NCBI GenBank assembly: GCA_903821875.1
Contig: CAIJMU010000167.1
Location: 1-63,871, forward strand
Direction of reading: 5' to 3'
Source of the DNA: an uncultured Spirochaetota bacterium
Lineage (GTDB): Bacteria; Spirochaetota; Spirochaetia; Treponematales; Rectinemataceae
DNA length: 63,871 bases
Every line of letters begins with the position of its first letter. Positions within the stretch are counted from its first letter, which is position 1. The translations under genes and the position numbers were made by a program. This document shows positions 47,993-56,800 of the stretch, piece by piece. The notes under the pieces were generated by a model. The model saw only the letters and a program-made list of their open reading frames with translations, searched no databases and was not told where the DNA came from.

Positions 47993-48164
47993 GAGGGCTC
48001 CTTTCGGAATCGGGCCTGGAGACGCATGGGCCGCCTCAGGCTCCACTATACCTTTACCAATGAGGAGGCAGAAGCGGAAATCTCCACCCTGAGTCAGGAA
48101 TCGAGAAAGTTCCCGGCGATGCCTCGGTTTGCCCCTGTCTATCGGGATGGTCGCCTTAGCATGG

Positions 48165-48977
48165 CTAACCCAGAGCCACGTCCAGCAGCATCATCAGCGC
48201 GAAGCCTCCCAAGGCTCCGAGGGTGCCGATGTCGGAGTTTCCCGAACCCTGGGACTCGGGAATGACCTCCTCGATCACTACGTAAATCATCGCCCCGGCT
48301 GCGAAGGACAGAGCGTAGGGCAGTATCGGCAGCATGGTCACCACCAAGAGTGCGCCGGCGACGCCCGCGATGGGTTCGACGAGGCCGGAGGCCTGGCCGT
48401 AGAAAAAGCTCTTCGGTCTTGACATGCCTTCCCGGCGGAGGGGTATCGAGACTGCGGCCCCTTCGGGGAAGTTCTGGAGGCCGATGCCGAGTGCCAGTGC
48501 CAGGGCTCCGGCCTGGGTGGCTGAGGGGATGTCGGCGGCGAGGGCGCCGAAGGCGACACCCACGGCGAGTCCCTCGGGGATGTTGTGGAGGGTGATGGCC
48601 AGGACGAGGAGGATGCTGCGCTTCCACGTCGTCTTCAGGCCTTCCGCGCTCTCGACCGGGGCCTCGATGTGCACGTGGGGCAGGATCTTGTCGACGAGCT
48701 TGAGGAAGAGCCCTCCGGCCAGGAAGCCGACGAGGGGCGGCAGCCAGGGTGGGAGACCCATGCCCTTCGACATCTCGATCGAGGGGGCGAGGAGGGACCA
48801 GAAACTCGCGGCGATCATGATGCCGCCCGCGAAGCCGAGCATGCCATCGAGGACCCTGCGGTCGATGTTCTTGAAAAAGAAGACCATGGCTGCGCCCAAC
48901 GCGGTCACACCCCACGTGAAGGTAGTGGCGAGGAGCGCTTGGATCCAGTGGGGCAGGCTGAAGAACCAGTCGAACAT
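48165..48977 (-). CDS. ZIP-family metal transporter
   Basis: 270 residues from ATG 48977 after AGGGAG. Eight membrane helices. The metal-binding helices 4 and 5 carry LAITLHNIPEGLAVGVAFGA and IGLQNFPEGAAVSIPL, the H-N-x-P-E-G / Q-N-x-P-E-G pair of GufA-like ZIP proteins; H-V-H-I-E in the cytoplasmic loop may also bind metal. ZIPs move Zn2+ and related ions into the cytoplasm. An inverted repeat lies 19 bp upstream of the start. Intact and of normal length. Confidence 0.9.
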   Translation of the reverse strand: MFDWFFSLPHWIQALLATTFTWGVTALGAAMVFFFKNIDRRVLDGMLGFAGGIMIAASFWSLLAPSIEMSKGMGLPPWLPPLVGFLAGGLFLKLVDKILPHVHIEAPVESAEGLKTTWKRSILLVLAITLHNIPEGLAVGVAFGALAADIPSATQAGALALALGIGLQNFPEGAAVSIPLRREGMSRPKSFFYGQASGLVEPIAGVAGALLVVTMLPILPYALSFAAGAMIYVVIEEVIPESQGSGNSDIGTLGALGGFALMMLLDVALG

Positions 48978-48995
48978 GGCGGACTCCCTTGGCCG

Positions 48996-49016
48996 ACCGA
49001 CCCTGATCAGGTCGGT
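48996..49016 (-). promoter_or_regulatory. Candidate operator of the ZIP gene
   Basis: Inverted repeat accgacc-ctgatca-ggtcggt (7-7-7), with the inner palindrome cctgatcagg, just upstream of the ZIP start. Could bind a metal-dependent regulator. Confidence 0.35.
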
Positions 49017-49034
49017 TCCGGTACCTCAAGTTAC

Positions 49035-49170
49035 TCAAGAGAGACAGGGGGGCAAAGCCTTCCCCGAGACGCTGCCACCCATGCCGAAGAACTCGTGGAT
49101 GAGGATGACGACGGGGCCTTCTTTTCCTTGGGTATGAACTTTATGACCCAGGTCACTCTCCACATCTCGC
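49035..49170 (-). pseudogene. Fragment of a dienelactone-hydrolase-like gene
   Basis: The minus strand reads VHTQGKEGPVVILIHEFFGM then GGSVSGKALP and a stop. The G-P-x-V-x-L-I-H-E-x-F-G strand is that of dienelactone hydrolases. Start and catalytic residues are missing. Confidence 0.35.
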
Positions 49171-49249
49171 CAATGGTCTGCCCCCGAAGGCGCTATGGAC
49201 CTCGTGCCCATTCCGGAAGAGGACGGATGGACAGCTCCCCCGCCAATCC

Positions 49250-50554
49250 CTATGCAACCGTGATGCAGAAAGCCGCGTAAAGGGGCATCGACTTGATGCC
49301 ATTCTCGAAGCCGAAGTTTTTCATGGAAAGCCTGATGCTGAACGGCGGATGATAGCGTTGCACGAACTGGTTCAGGCTTCGAGATCGCGTGTTCAAGCCG
49401 GCTTTCACTTCGACTGGGATGATCTCGGAACCCGACTGGATCAGGAAATCAATTTCGGCAATGCCTCCCGATTCCCAGTAGTGGAGACGGTGGCCGTTGG
49501 CAGCGAGGCATTGTGCCACGTAGTTCTCGGCCAGCGCGCCCATAAAAGTCGAGTCGATAGCCATGGAGGACAGGACAGTCTGGGCTGCAAGGCCGCTCTT
49601 TGCGCAAAGGAGTCCGGTATCTCCCATGTAGAGCTTGAAGCTGGCGTTGTCGACATGGACAGCCAAGGGTGAGCTGCCTTGCTCGGTCTTTTTGCAGTGA
49701 AGCACGGTGCCTGCGCTCGCGAGCCACTCGATGGCGATCCCGAATAGGGCAGCCGTGCCTCCCTTCTGGACTACCTTGTATTGGAACTTCCTGTTGTCCT
49801 TGGCCAGTTGGCTGGGTAACGAGTTGAAGGCCGCACGGATTCGCACGCTGTCGGACGGCGCGGCGTACTTGGCCATGTCGGCGAGGTAGCCGTCGAGAAT
49901 CTGCTGCTGGATTGTCGCAATACCGGCCAAACTGCCTCTTTCGGCCAGGTGGCGGATTGCCGCTGGCATGCCGCCGCAGACGAGGTAATGTCGATAGGCT
50001 TCCAGCGCGCGATCGTGAAGGGCGGCTGGCATGGCCTCCATCGAGACGGATCGTTCCCTGATCGCGTCGGCGAGGTCAGCCAGGTTTCGTGCCCAGAGGA
50101 ATTCCTCGAAATCCATGGGGTGAAGGGTCAGCATGTCAACGTTGCCGACGGGAAAGGAAAATTTATCATGATTGATTGAGACGCCAAGGAGGCTGCCAGC
50201 GGCGGCGATGTGATACTCGGGCGCTTGTTCGCGAAAGTATTTGAGCGCGGTAAGCGCGCGCTCGCAAGCCTGTATCTCGTCAAGTATGATGAGGGTCTTG
50301 CCTGCCGTGATCTTCTGGCTGCTGTAGGTCTCGAGGAATGACAGAATTCTGGCCGGGTGGATATCCCCGGAAAACACATCGGCTACCGCGAGGTCCATTT
50401 CCAGATTGATCAGGATATGGTTGTCGAAGGCTGCCTCGGCAAAGGAAGCGAGAAGCCAGGACTTACCCACCTGGCGGGCCCCAAGAAGGACAAGGGGCAT
50501 CCGAGTGGGCGAAGCCTTCCACGAAAGGAGAGCTTGGAGTAACTTTCGCTTCAC
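49250..50554 (-). CDS. AAA-type ATPase with DUF4143 domain
   Basis: 434 residues from GTG 50554. N-terminal ATPase: Walker A L-L-G-A-R-Q-V-G-K-S-W, Walker B T-L-I-I-L-D-E-I-Q-A-C-E, sensor A-A-A-G-S-L-L-G-V. The DUF4143 part (about 200-400) includes LYMGDTGLLCAKSGL and a PD-(D/E)XK-like end: Y-V-A-Q-C-L, YWESGGIAEIDFLIQSG, I-I-P-V-E-V-K-A-G. The family is widespread in accessory regions; function is not settled. The start has no ribosome-binding site. A possible promoter (ttgact ... tataca) on the minus strand ends about 12 bp before it, so a near-leaderless mRNA is likely. Confidence 0.87.
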   Translation of the reverse strand: MKRKLLQALLSWKASPTRMPLVLLGARQVGKSWLLASFAEAAFDNHILINLEMDLAVADVFSGDIHPARILSFLETYSSQKITAGKTLIILDEIQACERALTALKYFREQAPEYHIAAAGSLLGVSINHDKFSFPVGNVDMLTLHPMDFEEFLWARNLADLADAIRERSVSMEAMPAALHDRALEAYRHYLVCGGMPAAIRHLAERGSLAGIATIQQQILDGYLADMAKYAAPSDSVRIRAAFNSLPSQLAKDNRKFQYKVVQKGGTAALFGIAIEWLASAGTVLHCKKTEQGSSPLAVHVDNASFKLYMGDTGLLCAKSGLAAQTVLSSMAIDSTFMGALAENYVAQCLAANGHRLHYWESGGIAEIDFLIQSGSEIIPVEVKAGLNTRSRSLNQFVQRYHPPFSIRLSMKNFGFENGIKSMPLYAAFCITVA

Positions 50555-50689
50555 GGGTCGAATGTATATCCATCATACCGTTAAGTCAACATAAAACGTA
50601 AAAATATGATAAATGTCGACTAAATATTCTTCAGTCTGATTTCGGGTCTAGGAATGCTGAGTCTGGCACTGAGGCATGGCAACATCGTA

Positions 50690-51120
50690 TCCCTTCTGCG
50701 CATCGCTGACCAACCGTACGAAATTGTCGATGCGTATAGCGTCACCCTGGGGTCGCTCCGCTGGCAGCCGGCTCCGTGCACGTCCATCCAGATACCGCCC
50801 ATCTTGCCCATGGCACGGCCGAAGCTGATATATGCGGCCTCGCTTCCCGCATCGGGGCCGAAGCCGAGCTGCGTCGTCGATGACCAGTAGCATCCATAGT
50901 CTGTCAGTCACGCCTTCGTTCGCGATCGAGGTCGAAGCGAAGGCCGGATCAATGGCCGCCGAATTGGTCGTCGCCGGCGAACGGCCGTAGTCGACGATGC
51001 TCTGCAACTCCTTGATGTCCGGCAGGCTCAAGTCGGAATGACCGAGATAATTGTTTGTATTCTTCGCCTGGACCCAGGCCAGCGCCCCTTCCCGGTCAAT
51101 GCCCTCGCCTGAGTCGGTCT
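50690..51120 (-). pseudogene. 3' fragment of a DUF1566 gene with frameshifts
   Basis: It reads ALAWVQAKNTNNYLGHSDLS, LPDIKELQSIVDYGRSPATT, then shifted frames, then PQGDAIRIDNFVRLVSDAQ without the usual stop. W-R-L-P is changed to L-S-L-P. Copy C/D subfamily. Confidence 0.85.
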
Positions 51121-51352
51121 GAGACCTCATGAGCCTTGGAATCCGTCCAAAGTGCTCAAGATCACGGGTGAGTGCGGGCAGACCTTCCTGCTTGGCGCAG
51201 GGTCCAATGAGAAGCTCCATGAGCGCTATCATCGCCCCTGCCGATCGCAGCGACTGAAGCTTTAGGCGAGCCGGACCCTATAGGCTGCGCGAGTTCTCCC
51301 GAAGCCAATCAGCGCAATAAAAGTGCGACCGCGACGGGCCCTGCGGGATCGC

Positions 51353-51448
51353 TGGGCGGTGCCCGAGCGGCGAATCGGGCTCCGAAGGTCGGTCCATGTT
51401 GCTCGGACGAGGCTGCATGGCAGGTGGGCGGCTATGACTTTTCCTATC
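51353..51448 (+). repeat. Dispersed intergenic repeat, full copy
   Basis: It has ggtgcccgagcggcgaatcg, ggctccgaaggtcggtcc, ctcggacgaggctgcatggc and ggctatgacttttcctatc. It ends 7 bp before the -35 box of the ABC operon. Confidence 0.78.
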
Positions 51449-51454
51449 ACTCAC

Positions 51455-51505
51455 TTGACAGCTGCAAGGGCAGGACCTATATCTGTGTATGCACAATATA
51501 CACAG
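51455..51505 (+). promoter_or_regulatory. Promoter and candidate YtrA-type operator of the ABC operon
   Basis: TTGACA (51455-51460), 17-bp spacer, TATATC (51478-51483), then the inverted repeat ctgtgtat-gcacaat-atacacag (51483-51505) over the expected transcription start. The last gene of the operon encodes a GntR/YtrA-like repressor. Confidence 0.65.
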
Positions 51506-51575
51506 TGCAATTGAGGGACCTGCGCTACGACCGTGGCCGAGGGTTCCGCCCAAGACCGGAGGGGAGACCAGGAGG

Positions 51576-52448
51576 ATGAAGATGGAGCTGTTCTCGGTTC
51601 GTAATCTCTGCAAGTCCTATGGGACCTTCGCGCTGCGCGACGTGAGCCTATCGCTGGAAGAGGGCTACATCATGGGCTTTATCGGCAGGAACGGAGCCGG
51701 AAAGACGACGACGCTCAAGTGCATGCTCGGCCTCGTGCACCGGGACGGCGGCGAAGTGCTCATGTTCGGCAAGGACTTCCAGCACCACGAGCTCGAGTTG
51801 AAGCAGGAGATCGGATACATGGCCGGCGGCATCGACTACTACCCCAAGACCAGGATCCGGCACATCACCGACGTCGCTCGGCGCTTCTACCGTTCCTGGG
51901 ACCAAGGGGCCTACGAAGGCTACCTGCGACGTTTCGACATCGACGAGGACAAGCGCCCCTCCGAACTTTCGCAGGGGATGCGCACCAAATATTCGTTGGC
52001 CATGGCCCTGTCGCACGGCGCCAGGCTCCTCATCCTCGACGAGCCGACGAGCGGCCTCGATCCGGTGGCCCGCGACGACCTCCTCGAACTCTTCCATGAC
52101 CTCGTGGAGGATGGCAGGCGCGGCATCCTGTTCTCGACGCACATCACGAGCGACCTCGAGAAGTGTGCCGACTTCATCGCCTACATAGAGGAAGGGAAGC
52201 TCCTCGAGTGCGGGGAGCTGGATTCGGTCCTCGATTCCTATCGCCTTATCAAGGGTCGAGCCGACCAATTCGAAGGCGTTGCCCCTCGCCTCATCGCGAG
52301 CAAGCGCCACTCCTTCGGCTTCACCGCGCTGATCCGCAGCGCGGACCTCGGCCCGGGAAGCGAGTTCACTGTCGAGACCCCGGGTCTCGAGGACATCATG
52401 GTCTATTACGCGAAAAAGGAGGTCCCCGATGAACCTGCTGCTCTATAA
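51576..52448 (+). CDS. ABC-transporter ATPase subunit
   Basis: 290 residues from ATG 51576; ATG 51582 has GGAGG at better spacing. Walker A G-R-N-G-A-G-K-T-T (about 44), Q-loop region M-A-G-G-I-D-Y-Y, signature L-S-Q-G-M-R-T-K (weaker than LSGGQ), Walker B R-L-L-I-L-D-E-P-T-S-G-L-D, switch F-S-T-H-I. Resembles YtrB/BcrA-type ATPases. Overlaps the permease gene by 20 bp. The substrate is unknown; systems with YtrA regulators often respond to cell-wall or peptide stress. Confidence 0.9.
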   Translation: MKMELFSVRNLCKSYGTFALRDVSLSLEEGYIMGFIGRNGAGKTTTLKCMLGLVHRDGGEVLMFGKDFQHHELELKQEIGYMAGGIDYYPKTRIRHITDVARRFYRSWDQGAYEGYLRRFDIDEDKRPSELSQGMRTKYSLAMALSHGARLLILDEPTSGLDPVARDDLLELFHDLVEDGRRGILFSTHITSDLEKCADFIAYIEEGKLLECGELDSVLDSYRLIKGRADQFEGVAPRLIASKRHSFGFTALIRSADLGPGSEFTVETPGLEDIMVYYAKKEVPDEPAAL

Positions 52449-53076
52449 GGAATTCCGCCTGGCCATCCATCCCCTGTTCGGGCTCGTCTCCCTCTTCGGC
52501 CTGCTCCTCCTCATCCCGCATTGGCCCTATCCCTTCGCGATGATGTACATCTTCTACATAACCGTCCCCAACGCCTTCGTCGCGGCCAAGGCCCAGAACG
52601 ACCTGGGCTTCACCGTGATGCTGCCGGTGAGGAAGCGCGACGTGGTCGGCGCGCGGGTCGTCTCCTTCGCCACCCTCGAGGTCCTCAACGTCCTCGTTGC
52701 CGCGCTGGTGGTCGCGGTGAAGCTGGTGCTCCATGCTCCGGGCAACTTCTTGATGGACGCGAACCTCGCTTTCCTCGGAGCGACCCTGGCCATGTACGGG
52801 CTCTTCAACCTCGTGTTCTTTCCGATGTTCTACCGCACGGCCTACAAGCTTGGCATTCCCCTCCTCGTCGCGTCCTTCGTGGCGGCGGTCTTCGCCTTCT
52901 CGATCGAAGCCATCTCGGCCGTGGTGCCCGGCGCCTCCCGATGGCTGGATGGGAGCGCGCCGGACGACCTCGTCCGCCAGCTGCCGATCCTGGCGGCGGG
53001 CATCCTCGCCTTCGCGGCCCTGACAGGTCTCGCCTCGACCACGGCAGGCAAGCGGTTCGAGCGCCTCGACCTCTGA
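52429..53076 (+). CDS. ABC-2-type permease subunit
   Basis: 215 residues from ATG 52429 with GGAGGT upstream. Six hydrophobic segments (FGLVSLFGLLLLIPHWPY, YIFYITVPNAFVAAK, VLNVLVAALVVAVKLVL, LGATLAMYGLFNLVFFP, IPLLVASFVAAVFAFSI, ILAAGILAFAALTGLAS). The cytoplasmic loop T-V-M-L-P-V-R-K-R-D-V-V-G-A-R is the usual mark of ABC-2 permeases that pair with YtrB-type ATPases. The stop overlaps the regulator start in TGATG. Confidence 0.85.
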   Translation: MNLLLYKEFRLAIHPLFGLVSLFGLLLLIPHWPYPFAMMYIFYITVPNAFVAAKAQNDLGFTVMLPVRKRDVVGARVVSFATLEVLNVLVAALVVAVKLVLHAPGNFLMDANLAFLGATLAMYGLFNLVFFPMFYRTAYKLGIPLLVASFVAAVFAFSIEAISAVVPGASRWLDGSAPDDLVRQLPILAAGILAFAALTGLASTTAGKRFERLDL

Positions 53077-53450
53077 TGGACCTTTCGATCACGGGCTCGA
53101 CGGGGCTGCCCATCTACCAGCAGCTCCACGACCAGATCGCCGCGCAGATCCTCACGGGCGACCTCAAGGCAGGCCGCTGCCTGCCTCCGATCCGCACCGT
53201 GGCCAAGGAATTAGGCATCAGCGTCATCACGGTCAAGAAAGCCTGGGAAAGGCTGGAAAATTCGGGCCTCATCGTCACGATGGCTGGGAAGGGCTGCTTC
53301 GTCGCCGGTACGCCCTCCTCAGGGCTCGTCGACCGGAGGGAGGCGACGGCGCAGGAGCGGCTTCGGAAGGAACTGCCCTACTACCGCGCCCTGGGGCTAG
53401 AACTTGATACGCTGCTCCGCCTGGTCCGAGGCGTGTACGGGGAACCCTAG
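53076..53450 (+). CDS. GntR-family regulator, YtrA subfamily
   Basis: 124 residues from ATG 53076. Winged helix: G-L-P-I-Y-Q-Q-L-H-D-Q-I, LKAGRCLPPIRTVAKELGIS, V-I-T-V-K-K-A-W-E-R-L-E-N-S-G-L-I. The short C-terminal helices (RKELPYYRALGLELDTLLRL) are typical of YtrA, which lacks a large ligand domain. It probably represses its own operon at the repeat 51483-51505. Translationally coupled to the permease. Confidence 0.88.
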   Translation: MDLSITGSTGLPIYQQLHDQIAAQILTGDLKAGRCLPPIRTVAKELGISVITVKKAWERLENSGLIVTMAGKGCFVAGTPSSGLVDRREATAQERLRKELPYYRALGLELDTLLRLVRGVYGEP

Positions 53451-53865
53451 ACTGTGTCCTGTCAGATTCCGCTGGCTTGTGACCCAACCAGGGCAAAGCC
53501 CGGCCCAGCCATGGCGGTGCGCGGACTCTCCGAAAGGAGACTGAGCTCTCCCCTTGCAGGGAGAAGCAAGCAATTAGACGAAGCGCTTCGCGCCCTGAGG
53601 GGGCTCAGGGAACCCTGCGCCGGAAAATGCGCCGACCGTTTCACCGACATCCGTCTCGGGCCGAGTACGATGGATGTGAGCGCCAGGCTCGCCGCCAAGC
53701 TCCTCAATGCCGAGGGTACCTCCAGGGCGACGCGGCGGCTTTGTGATTGCCGTTGTATTCTGCCCGGCGGGAACGGAGAATGGAGGTAGTCGCAATCCAC
53801 CAGCTGCGATGGGCCTGGAATACAGGTCAGCAAAATATCTTGCGATGCGAGAACCGGGAGAAAAG
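53451..53865. other. Gap before the cyclase gene
   Basis: The cyclase frame remains open to 53707, but the sequence before ATG 53866 is not family-like. A small stem tctccc / gggaga lies near 53550. No gene seen. Confidence 0.4.
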
Positions 53866-56800
53866 ATGGCAACTCCGAGCGCAGCGACCGCATCCGAACG
53901 CCGCCAGGCGACCATCCTTTTCGCTGACATAGCCGGCTTCACGGCCCTGTCTGAAACGCTCGATCCCGAGGAAGTGACGGCGATCGTCAATTCCTTTTAC
54001 GCGATCGCGAGGAGGGTGATCGTCTCCCATGGCGGTACGGTGGACAAATTCATCGGCGATTCGGTGATGGCCCTCTTCGGTGTCCCGATCGCCCTTGAAC
54101 AGGCCCCCCGCAAGGCCATCGAAGCGGCAATTGGACTGATGGCGGAGTTTCGGGCTTTCAGTTCCGTGCAGGCTGGCGGGCCTCCGCTCGAACTCCACAT
54201 CGGCATAAACTCCGGGACAGTCGTCTCCGGAGGCATGGGAAGCGAAGGGAACAAGGACTTCACGGTGATAGGCGACGCGGTCAACCTGGCTTCCCGTCTC
54301 GAGGGCGTAGCCAAGGCGGGGCAGATCATCGTCGGGCCCCTCACCTGGCGCTACGAGCGCGAGCACTTCCGCTTTGCTGAGGGGAAACCGGTCACCGTGA
54401 AAGGCAAGTCCGAAGCGGTACAGGTGTGGGAGCTGCTCGGGGAGCTCGAGGACTGCGAGGAAGGATCTGTCCAGGATCGAGCCATCCAGTCCGTGCTCGT
54501 GGGACGGGAGGCAGAACTCGGAAAATTGGGTTCGCAGGCAGCCCTCCTCCACGAAGGCAGCGGCTCGATCGTCAGCCTCATCGGGGACGCGGGGCTCGGA
54601 AAGTCGCGGCTCTGTGCGGAGTTCCGCGCCTCGGAGGCCATGAAGGGGTTCACGGTGCTTGAGGGGCGTGCCCTGTCCTCGGGCAGGACGCTGAGCTACT
54701 GGCCGATCATCGAAATTATCAAGAGTTGGGCTTCCATCGGCGAAGACGATGGAGAAGAAGCAGCCCTCGGCAGGCTCGAGGCTGCCATCCGCGCGGTTCT
54801 ACCCGAAACGTACAGCGATGTCTTTCCCTACCTTTCCGTACTCATCGGCCTGAAACCGAGGGGCGAGGCGGGGAAGGCCATCGAGGGAACGGCCAGCGAA
54901 ACAATGAGCAAACTGATTGCGAGGAGTTGCCGCGAGCTGATCGGGGCTGCCACGGGCTTGCGTCCGATCCTCTTCATCCTCGAGGACCTCCACTGGGCCG
55001 ACGAGAGCACCCTCGAACTTGTACGTTCGCTCTCGGCCCTCGTCGAGGAAAAGCCGATCATGTTCCTCCTCGTGTACCGCCCCGGCTTCGGGCCAGCCCT
55101 CGAGGCCTTCCGCACCGCGCTCGCCGGGCGGCACCCGACCCGTCTCGTCGACATCGCACTCGACGCCCTTGGGAGCGGGGAATCGGAAACCCTCGTTCGC
55201 AACCTCCTCAGGGCGAAGGGCTTTCCCGAATCGGTTATGGAACGCATTGTGAAGAATTCCGAGGGCAATCCCTTCTTCATCGAAGAGGTCATCCGCTCCT
55301 TCATCGACTCGGGAGCCATCCGCGCCGAGGGAGGGGGCTTCGTGGCGGGGGACGGAATTGTCGAGGCGAGCGTGCCGAACGGAATCAACGAGGTGATCAT
55401 GGCCCGTGTCGACAGGCTCGATCCGAAGCTGAAGGAACTTCTCCGTGTGGCTTCGGTGAACGGGAGGATTTTCTTCGGAAGGGTCATCGAGAAGGTCGCC
55501 GAAGAGCCTGATTGCCTCGGAGAGCGGATGGGCATCCTGCAGGAAATGCAGCTCGTGCGGGAGCGCAGGCGGATGGGGGAGCTGGAGTACCTCTTCAAGC
55601 ACGTGCTCGTCCAGGAGGCGATCTACAATTCGCTTCTCATCAGCACAAGAAGGGAATTGCACCTTCTCGTTGCGAAGGCAATAGAGGAATGCTTTCCGGA
55701 CCGCGCCAACGAATTCCTCGGGATGCTTGCCTGGCACTACAGCCGTGGGGAGGATACGGAGAAGGCTGAGGAATTCCTGGAGAAAGCGGGGCGGGTCGCG
55801 CTCGAATCCGGGGCCTCCTCGGAGGCCCTTGTCTTCCTCAAGGAGGCCCTCGAGTCCTACAAGAAAAAGGTCGGTAGCGAGGCCGTACCGGAAAGGCTGG
55901 CGGTTTTCGAGGCACTGCTCGCCAAGGCCACGCTGAGCAAGGGCCGCAATCCCGAGGCGCTGCGGTACTACGACGAAGCGCTCAGGCACTTGGGTGTCGA
56001 GCCGCCCCAGGGCCTCGCCTTGACCCTTCAGGCGGTTTTGGGAATTGCCAGGATGGTGGCATTCATCTATCTCCCCTTCGCTCGGTCGCGAAGGAACGCC
56101 TCGGAACGCGAAAGCGGGATTCTGGATACTCTGGTGGAAAGATTCCAGTCCCTTTCCATGTCGGATGACGATCTGTGGCTGCTGACGGGCTTTGCCGCGA
56201 TAAAGGACGGCTTGAAATGGGAGCCTTCCACCAATTCCCGCATACTTGCGAATATAGGGACTATTCCCGCTTTTCTGAGCCTCTTCGGATTGTTCCACGG
56301 AACCTCGAAGCGGATACTGGAAATGGTTGAAAAAACGGCAAGCGATGAGCATGCCCGCGCCATGTTCGAATGGGGCGCGATGGGCTTCAATCTCCTCCAT
56401 GGGGAAAGCAGGCTTGAGTATAAAAAAGCGACGGTGGACGTGTTCATCAAGAAGGGAGGCTTCATCTACGCGAGGTGGTACCTCACCTGGGCTGGTTACG
56501 GACTGAGCTGCGCCGGGCGTTTCGAAGAGGTGGAGGAGATAGGGCGAATGCTGGAATCGCTCGCCCTTGATTTCGACATGCCACCCTATGCCTTGGGATG
56601 CCTCGCCGTGCGGACGCTCGCACATTTATCGAGACGGGAGTCCTCGGACGCACTGAGGCTGGTCGAGGAGCTCCTCGAGAGGTCGGAGAGGGTTGAGGAG
56701 CCGAACGAATACACATTTTCCCTTTCGTACAAGCTCATGGCCCTCGTTCAGGCGGACAGGCTTGACGAATCCGATCTCGTCGTCCAGGAGATGCACAAGC

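Noticed and set aside
52521-53075. N-terminal extension of the GntR regulator through the permease gene
   Set aside because: The frame is open by chance; the GntR domain begins at ATG 53076, which overlaps the permease stop as in a coupled operon.
54799-56625. Open frame of 608 codons on the minus strand
   Set aside because: It is antisense to the cyclase-AAA gene, whose motifs are unmistakable; no family marks in the minus frame.
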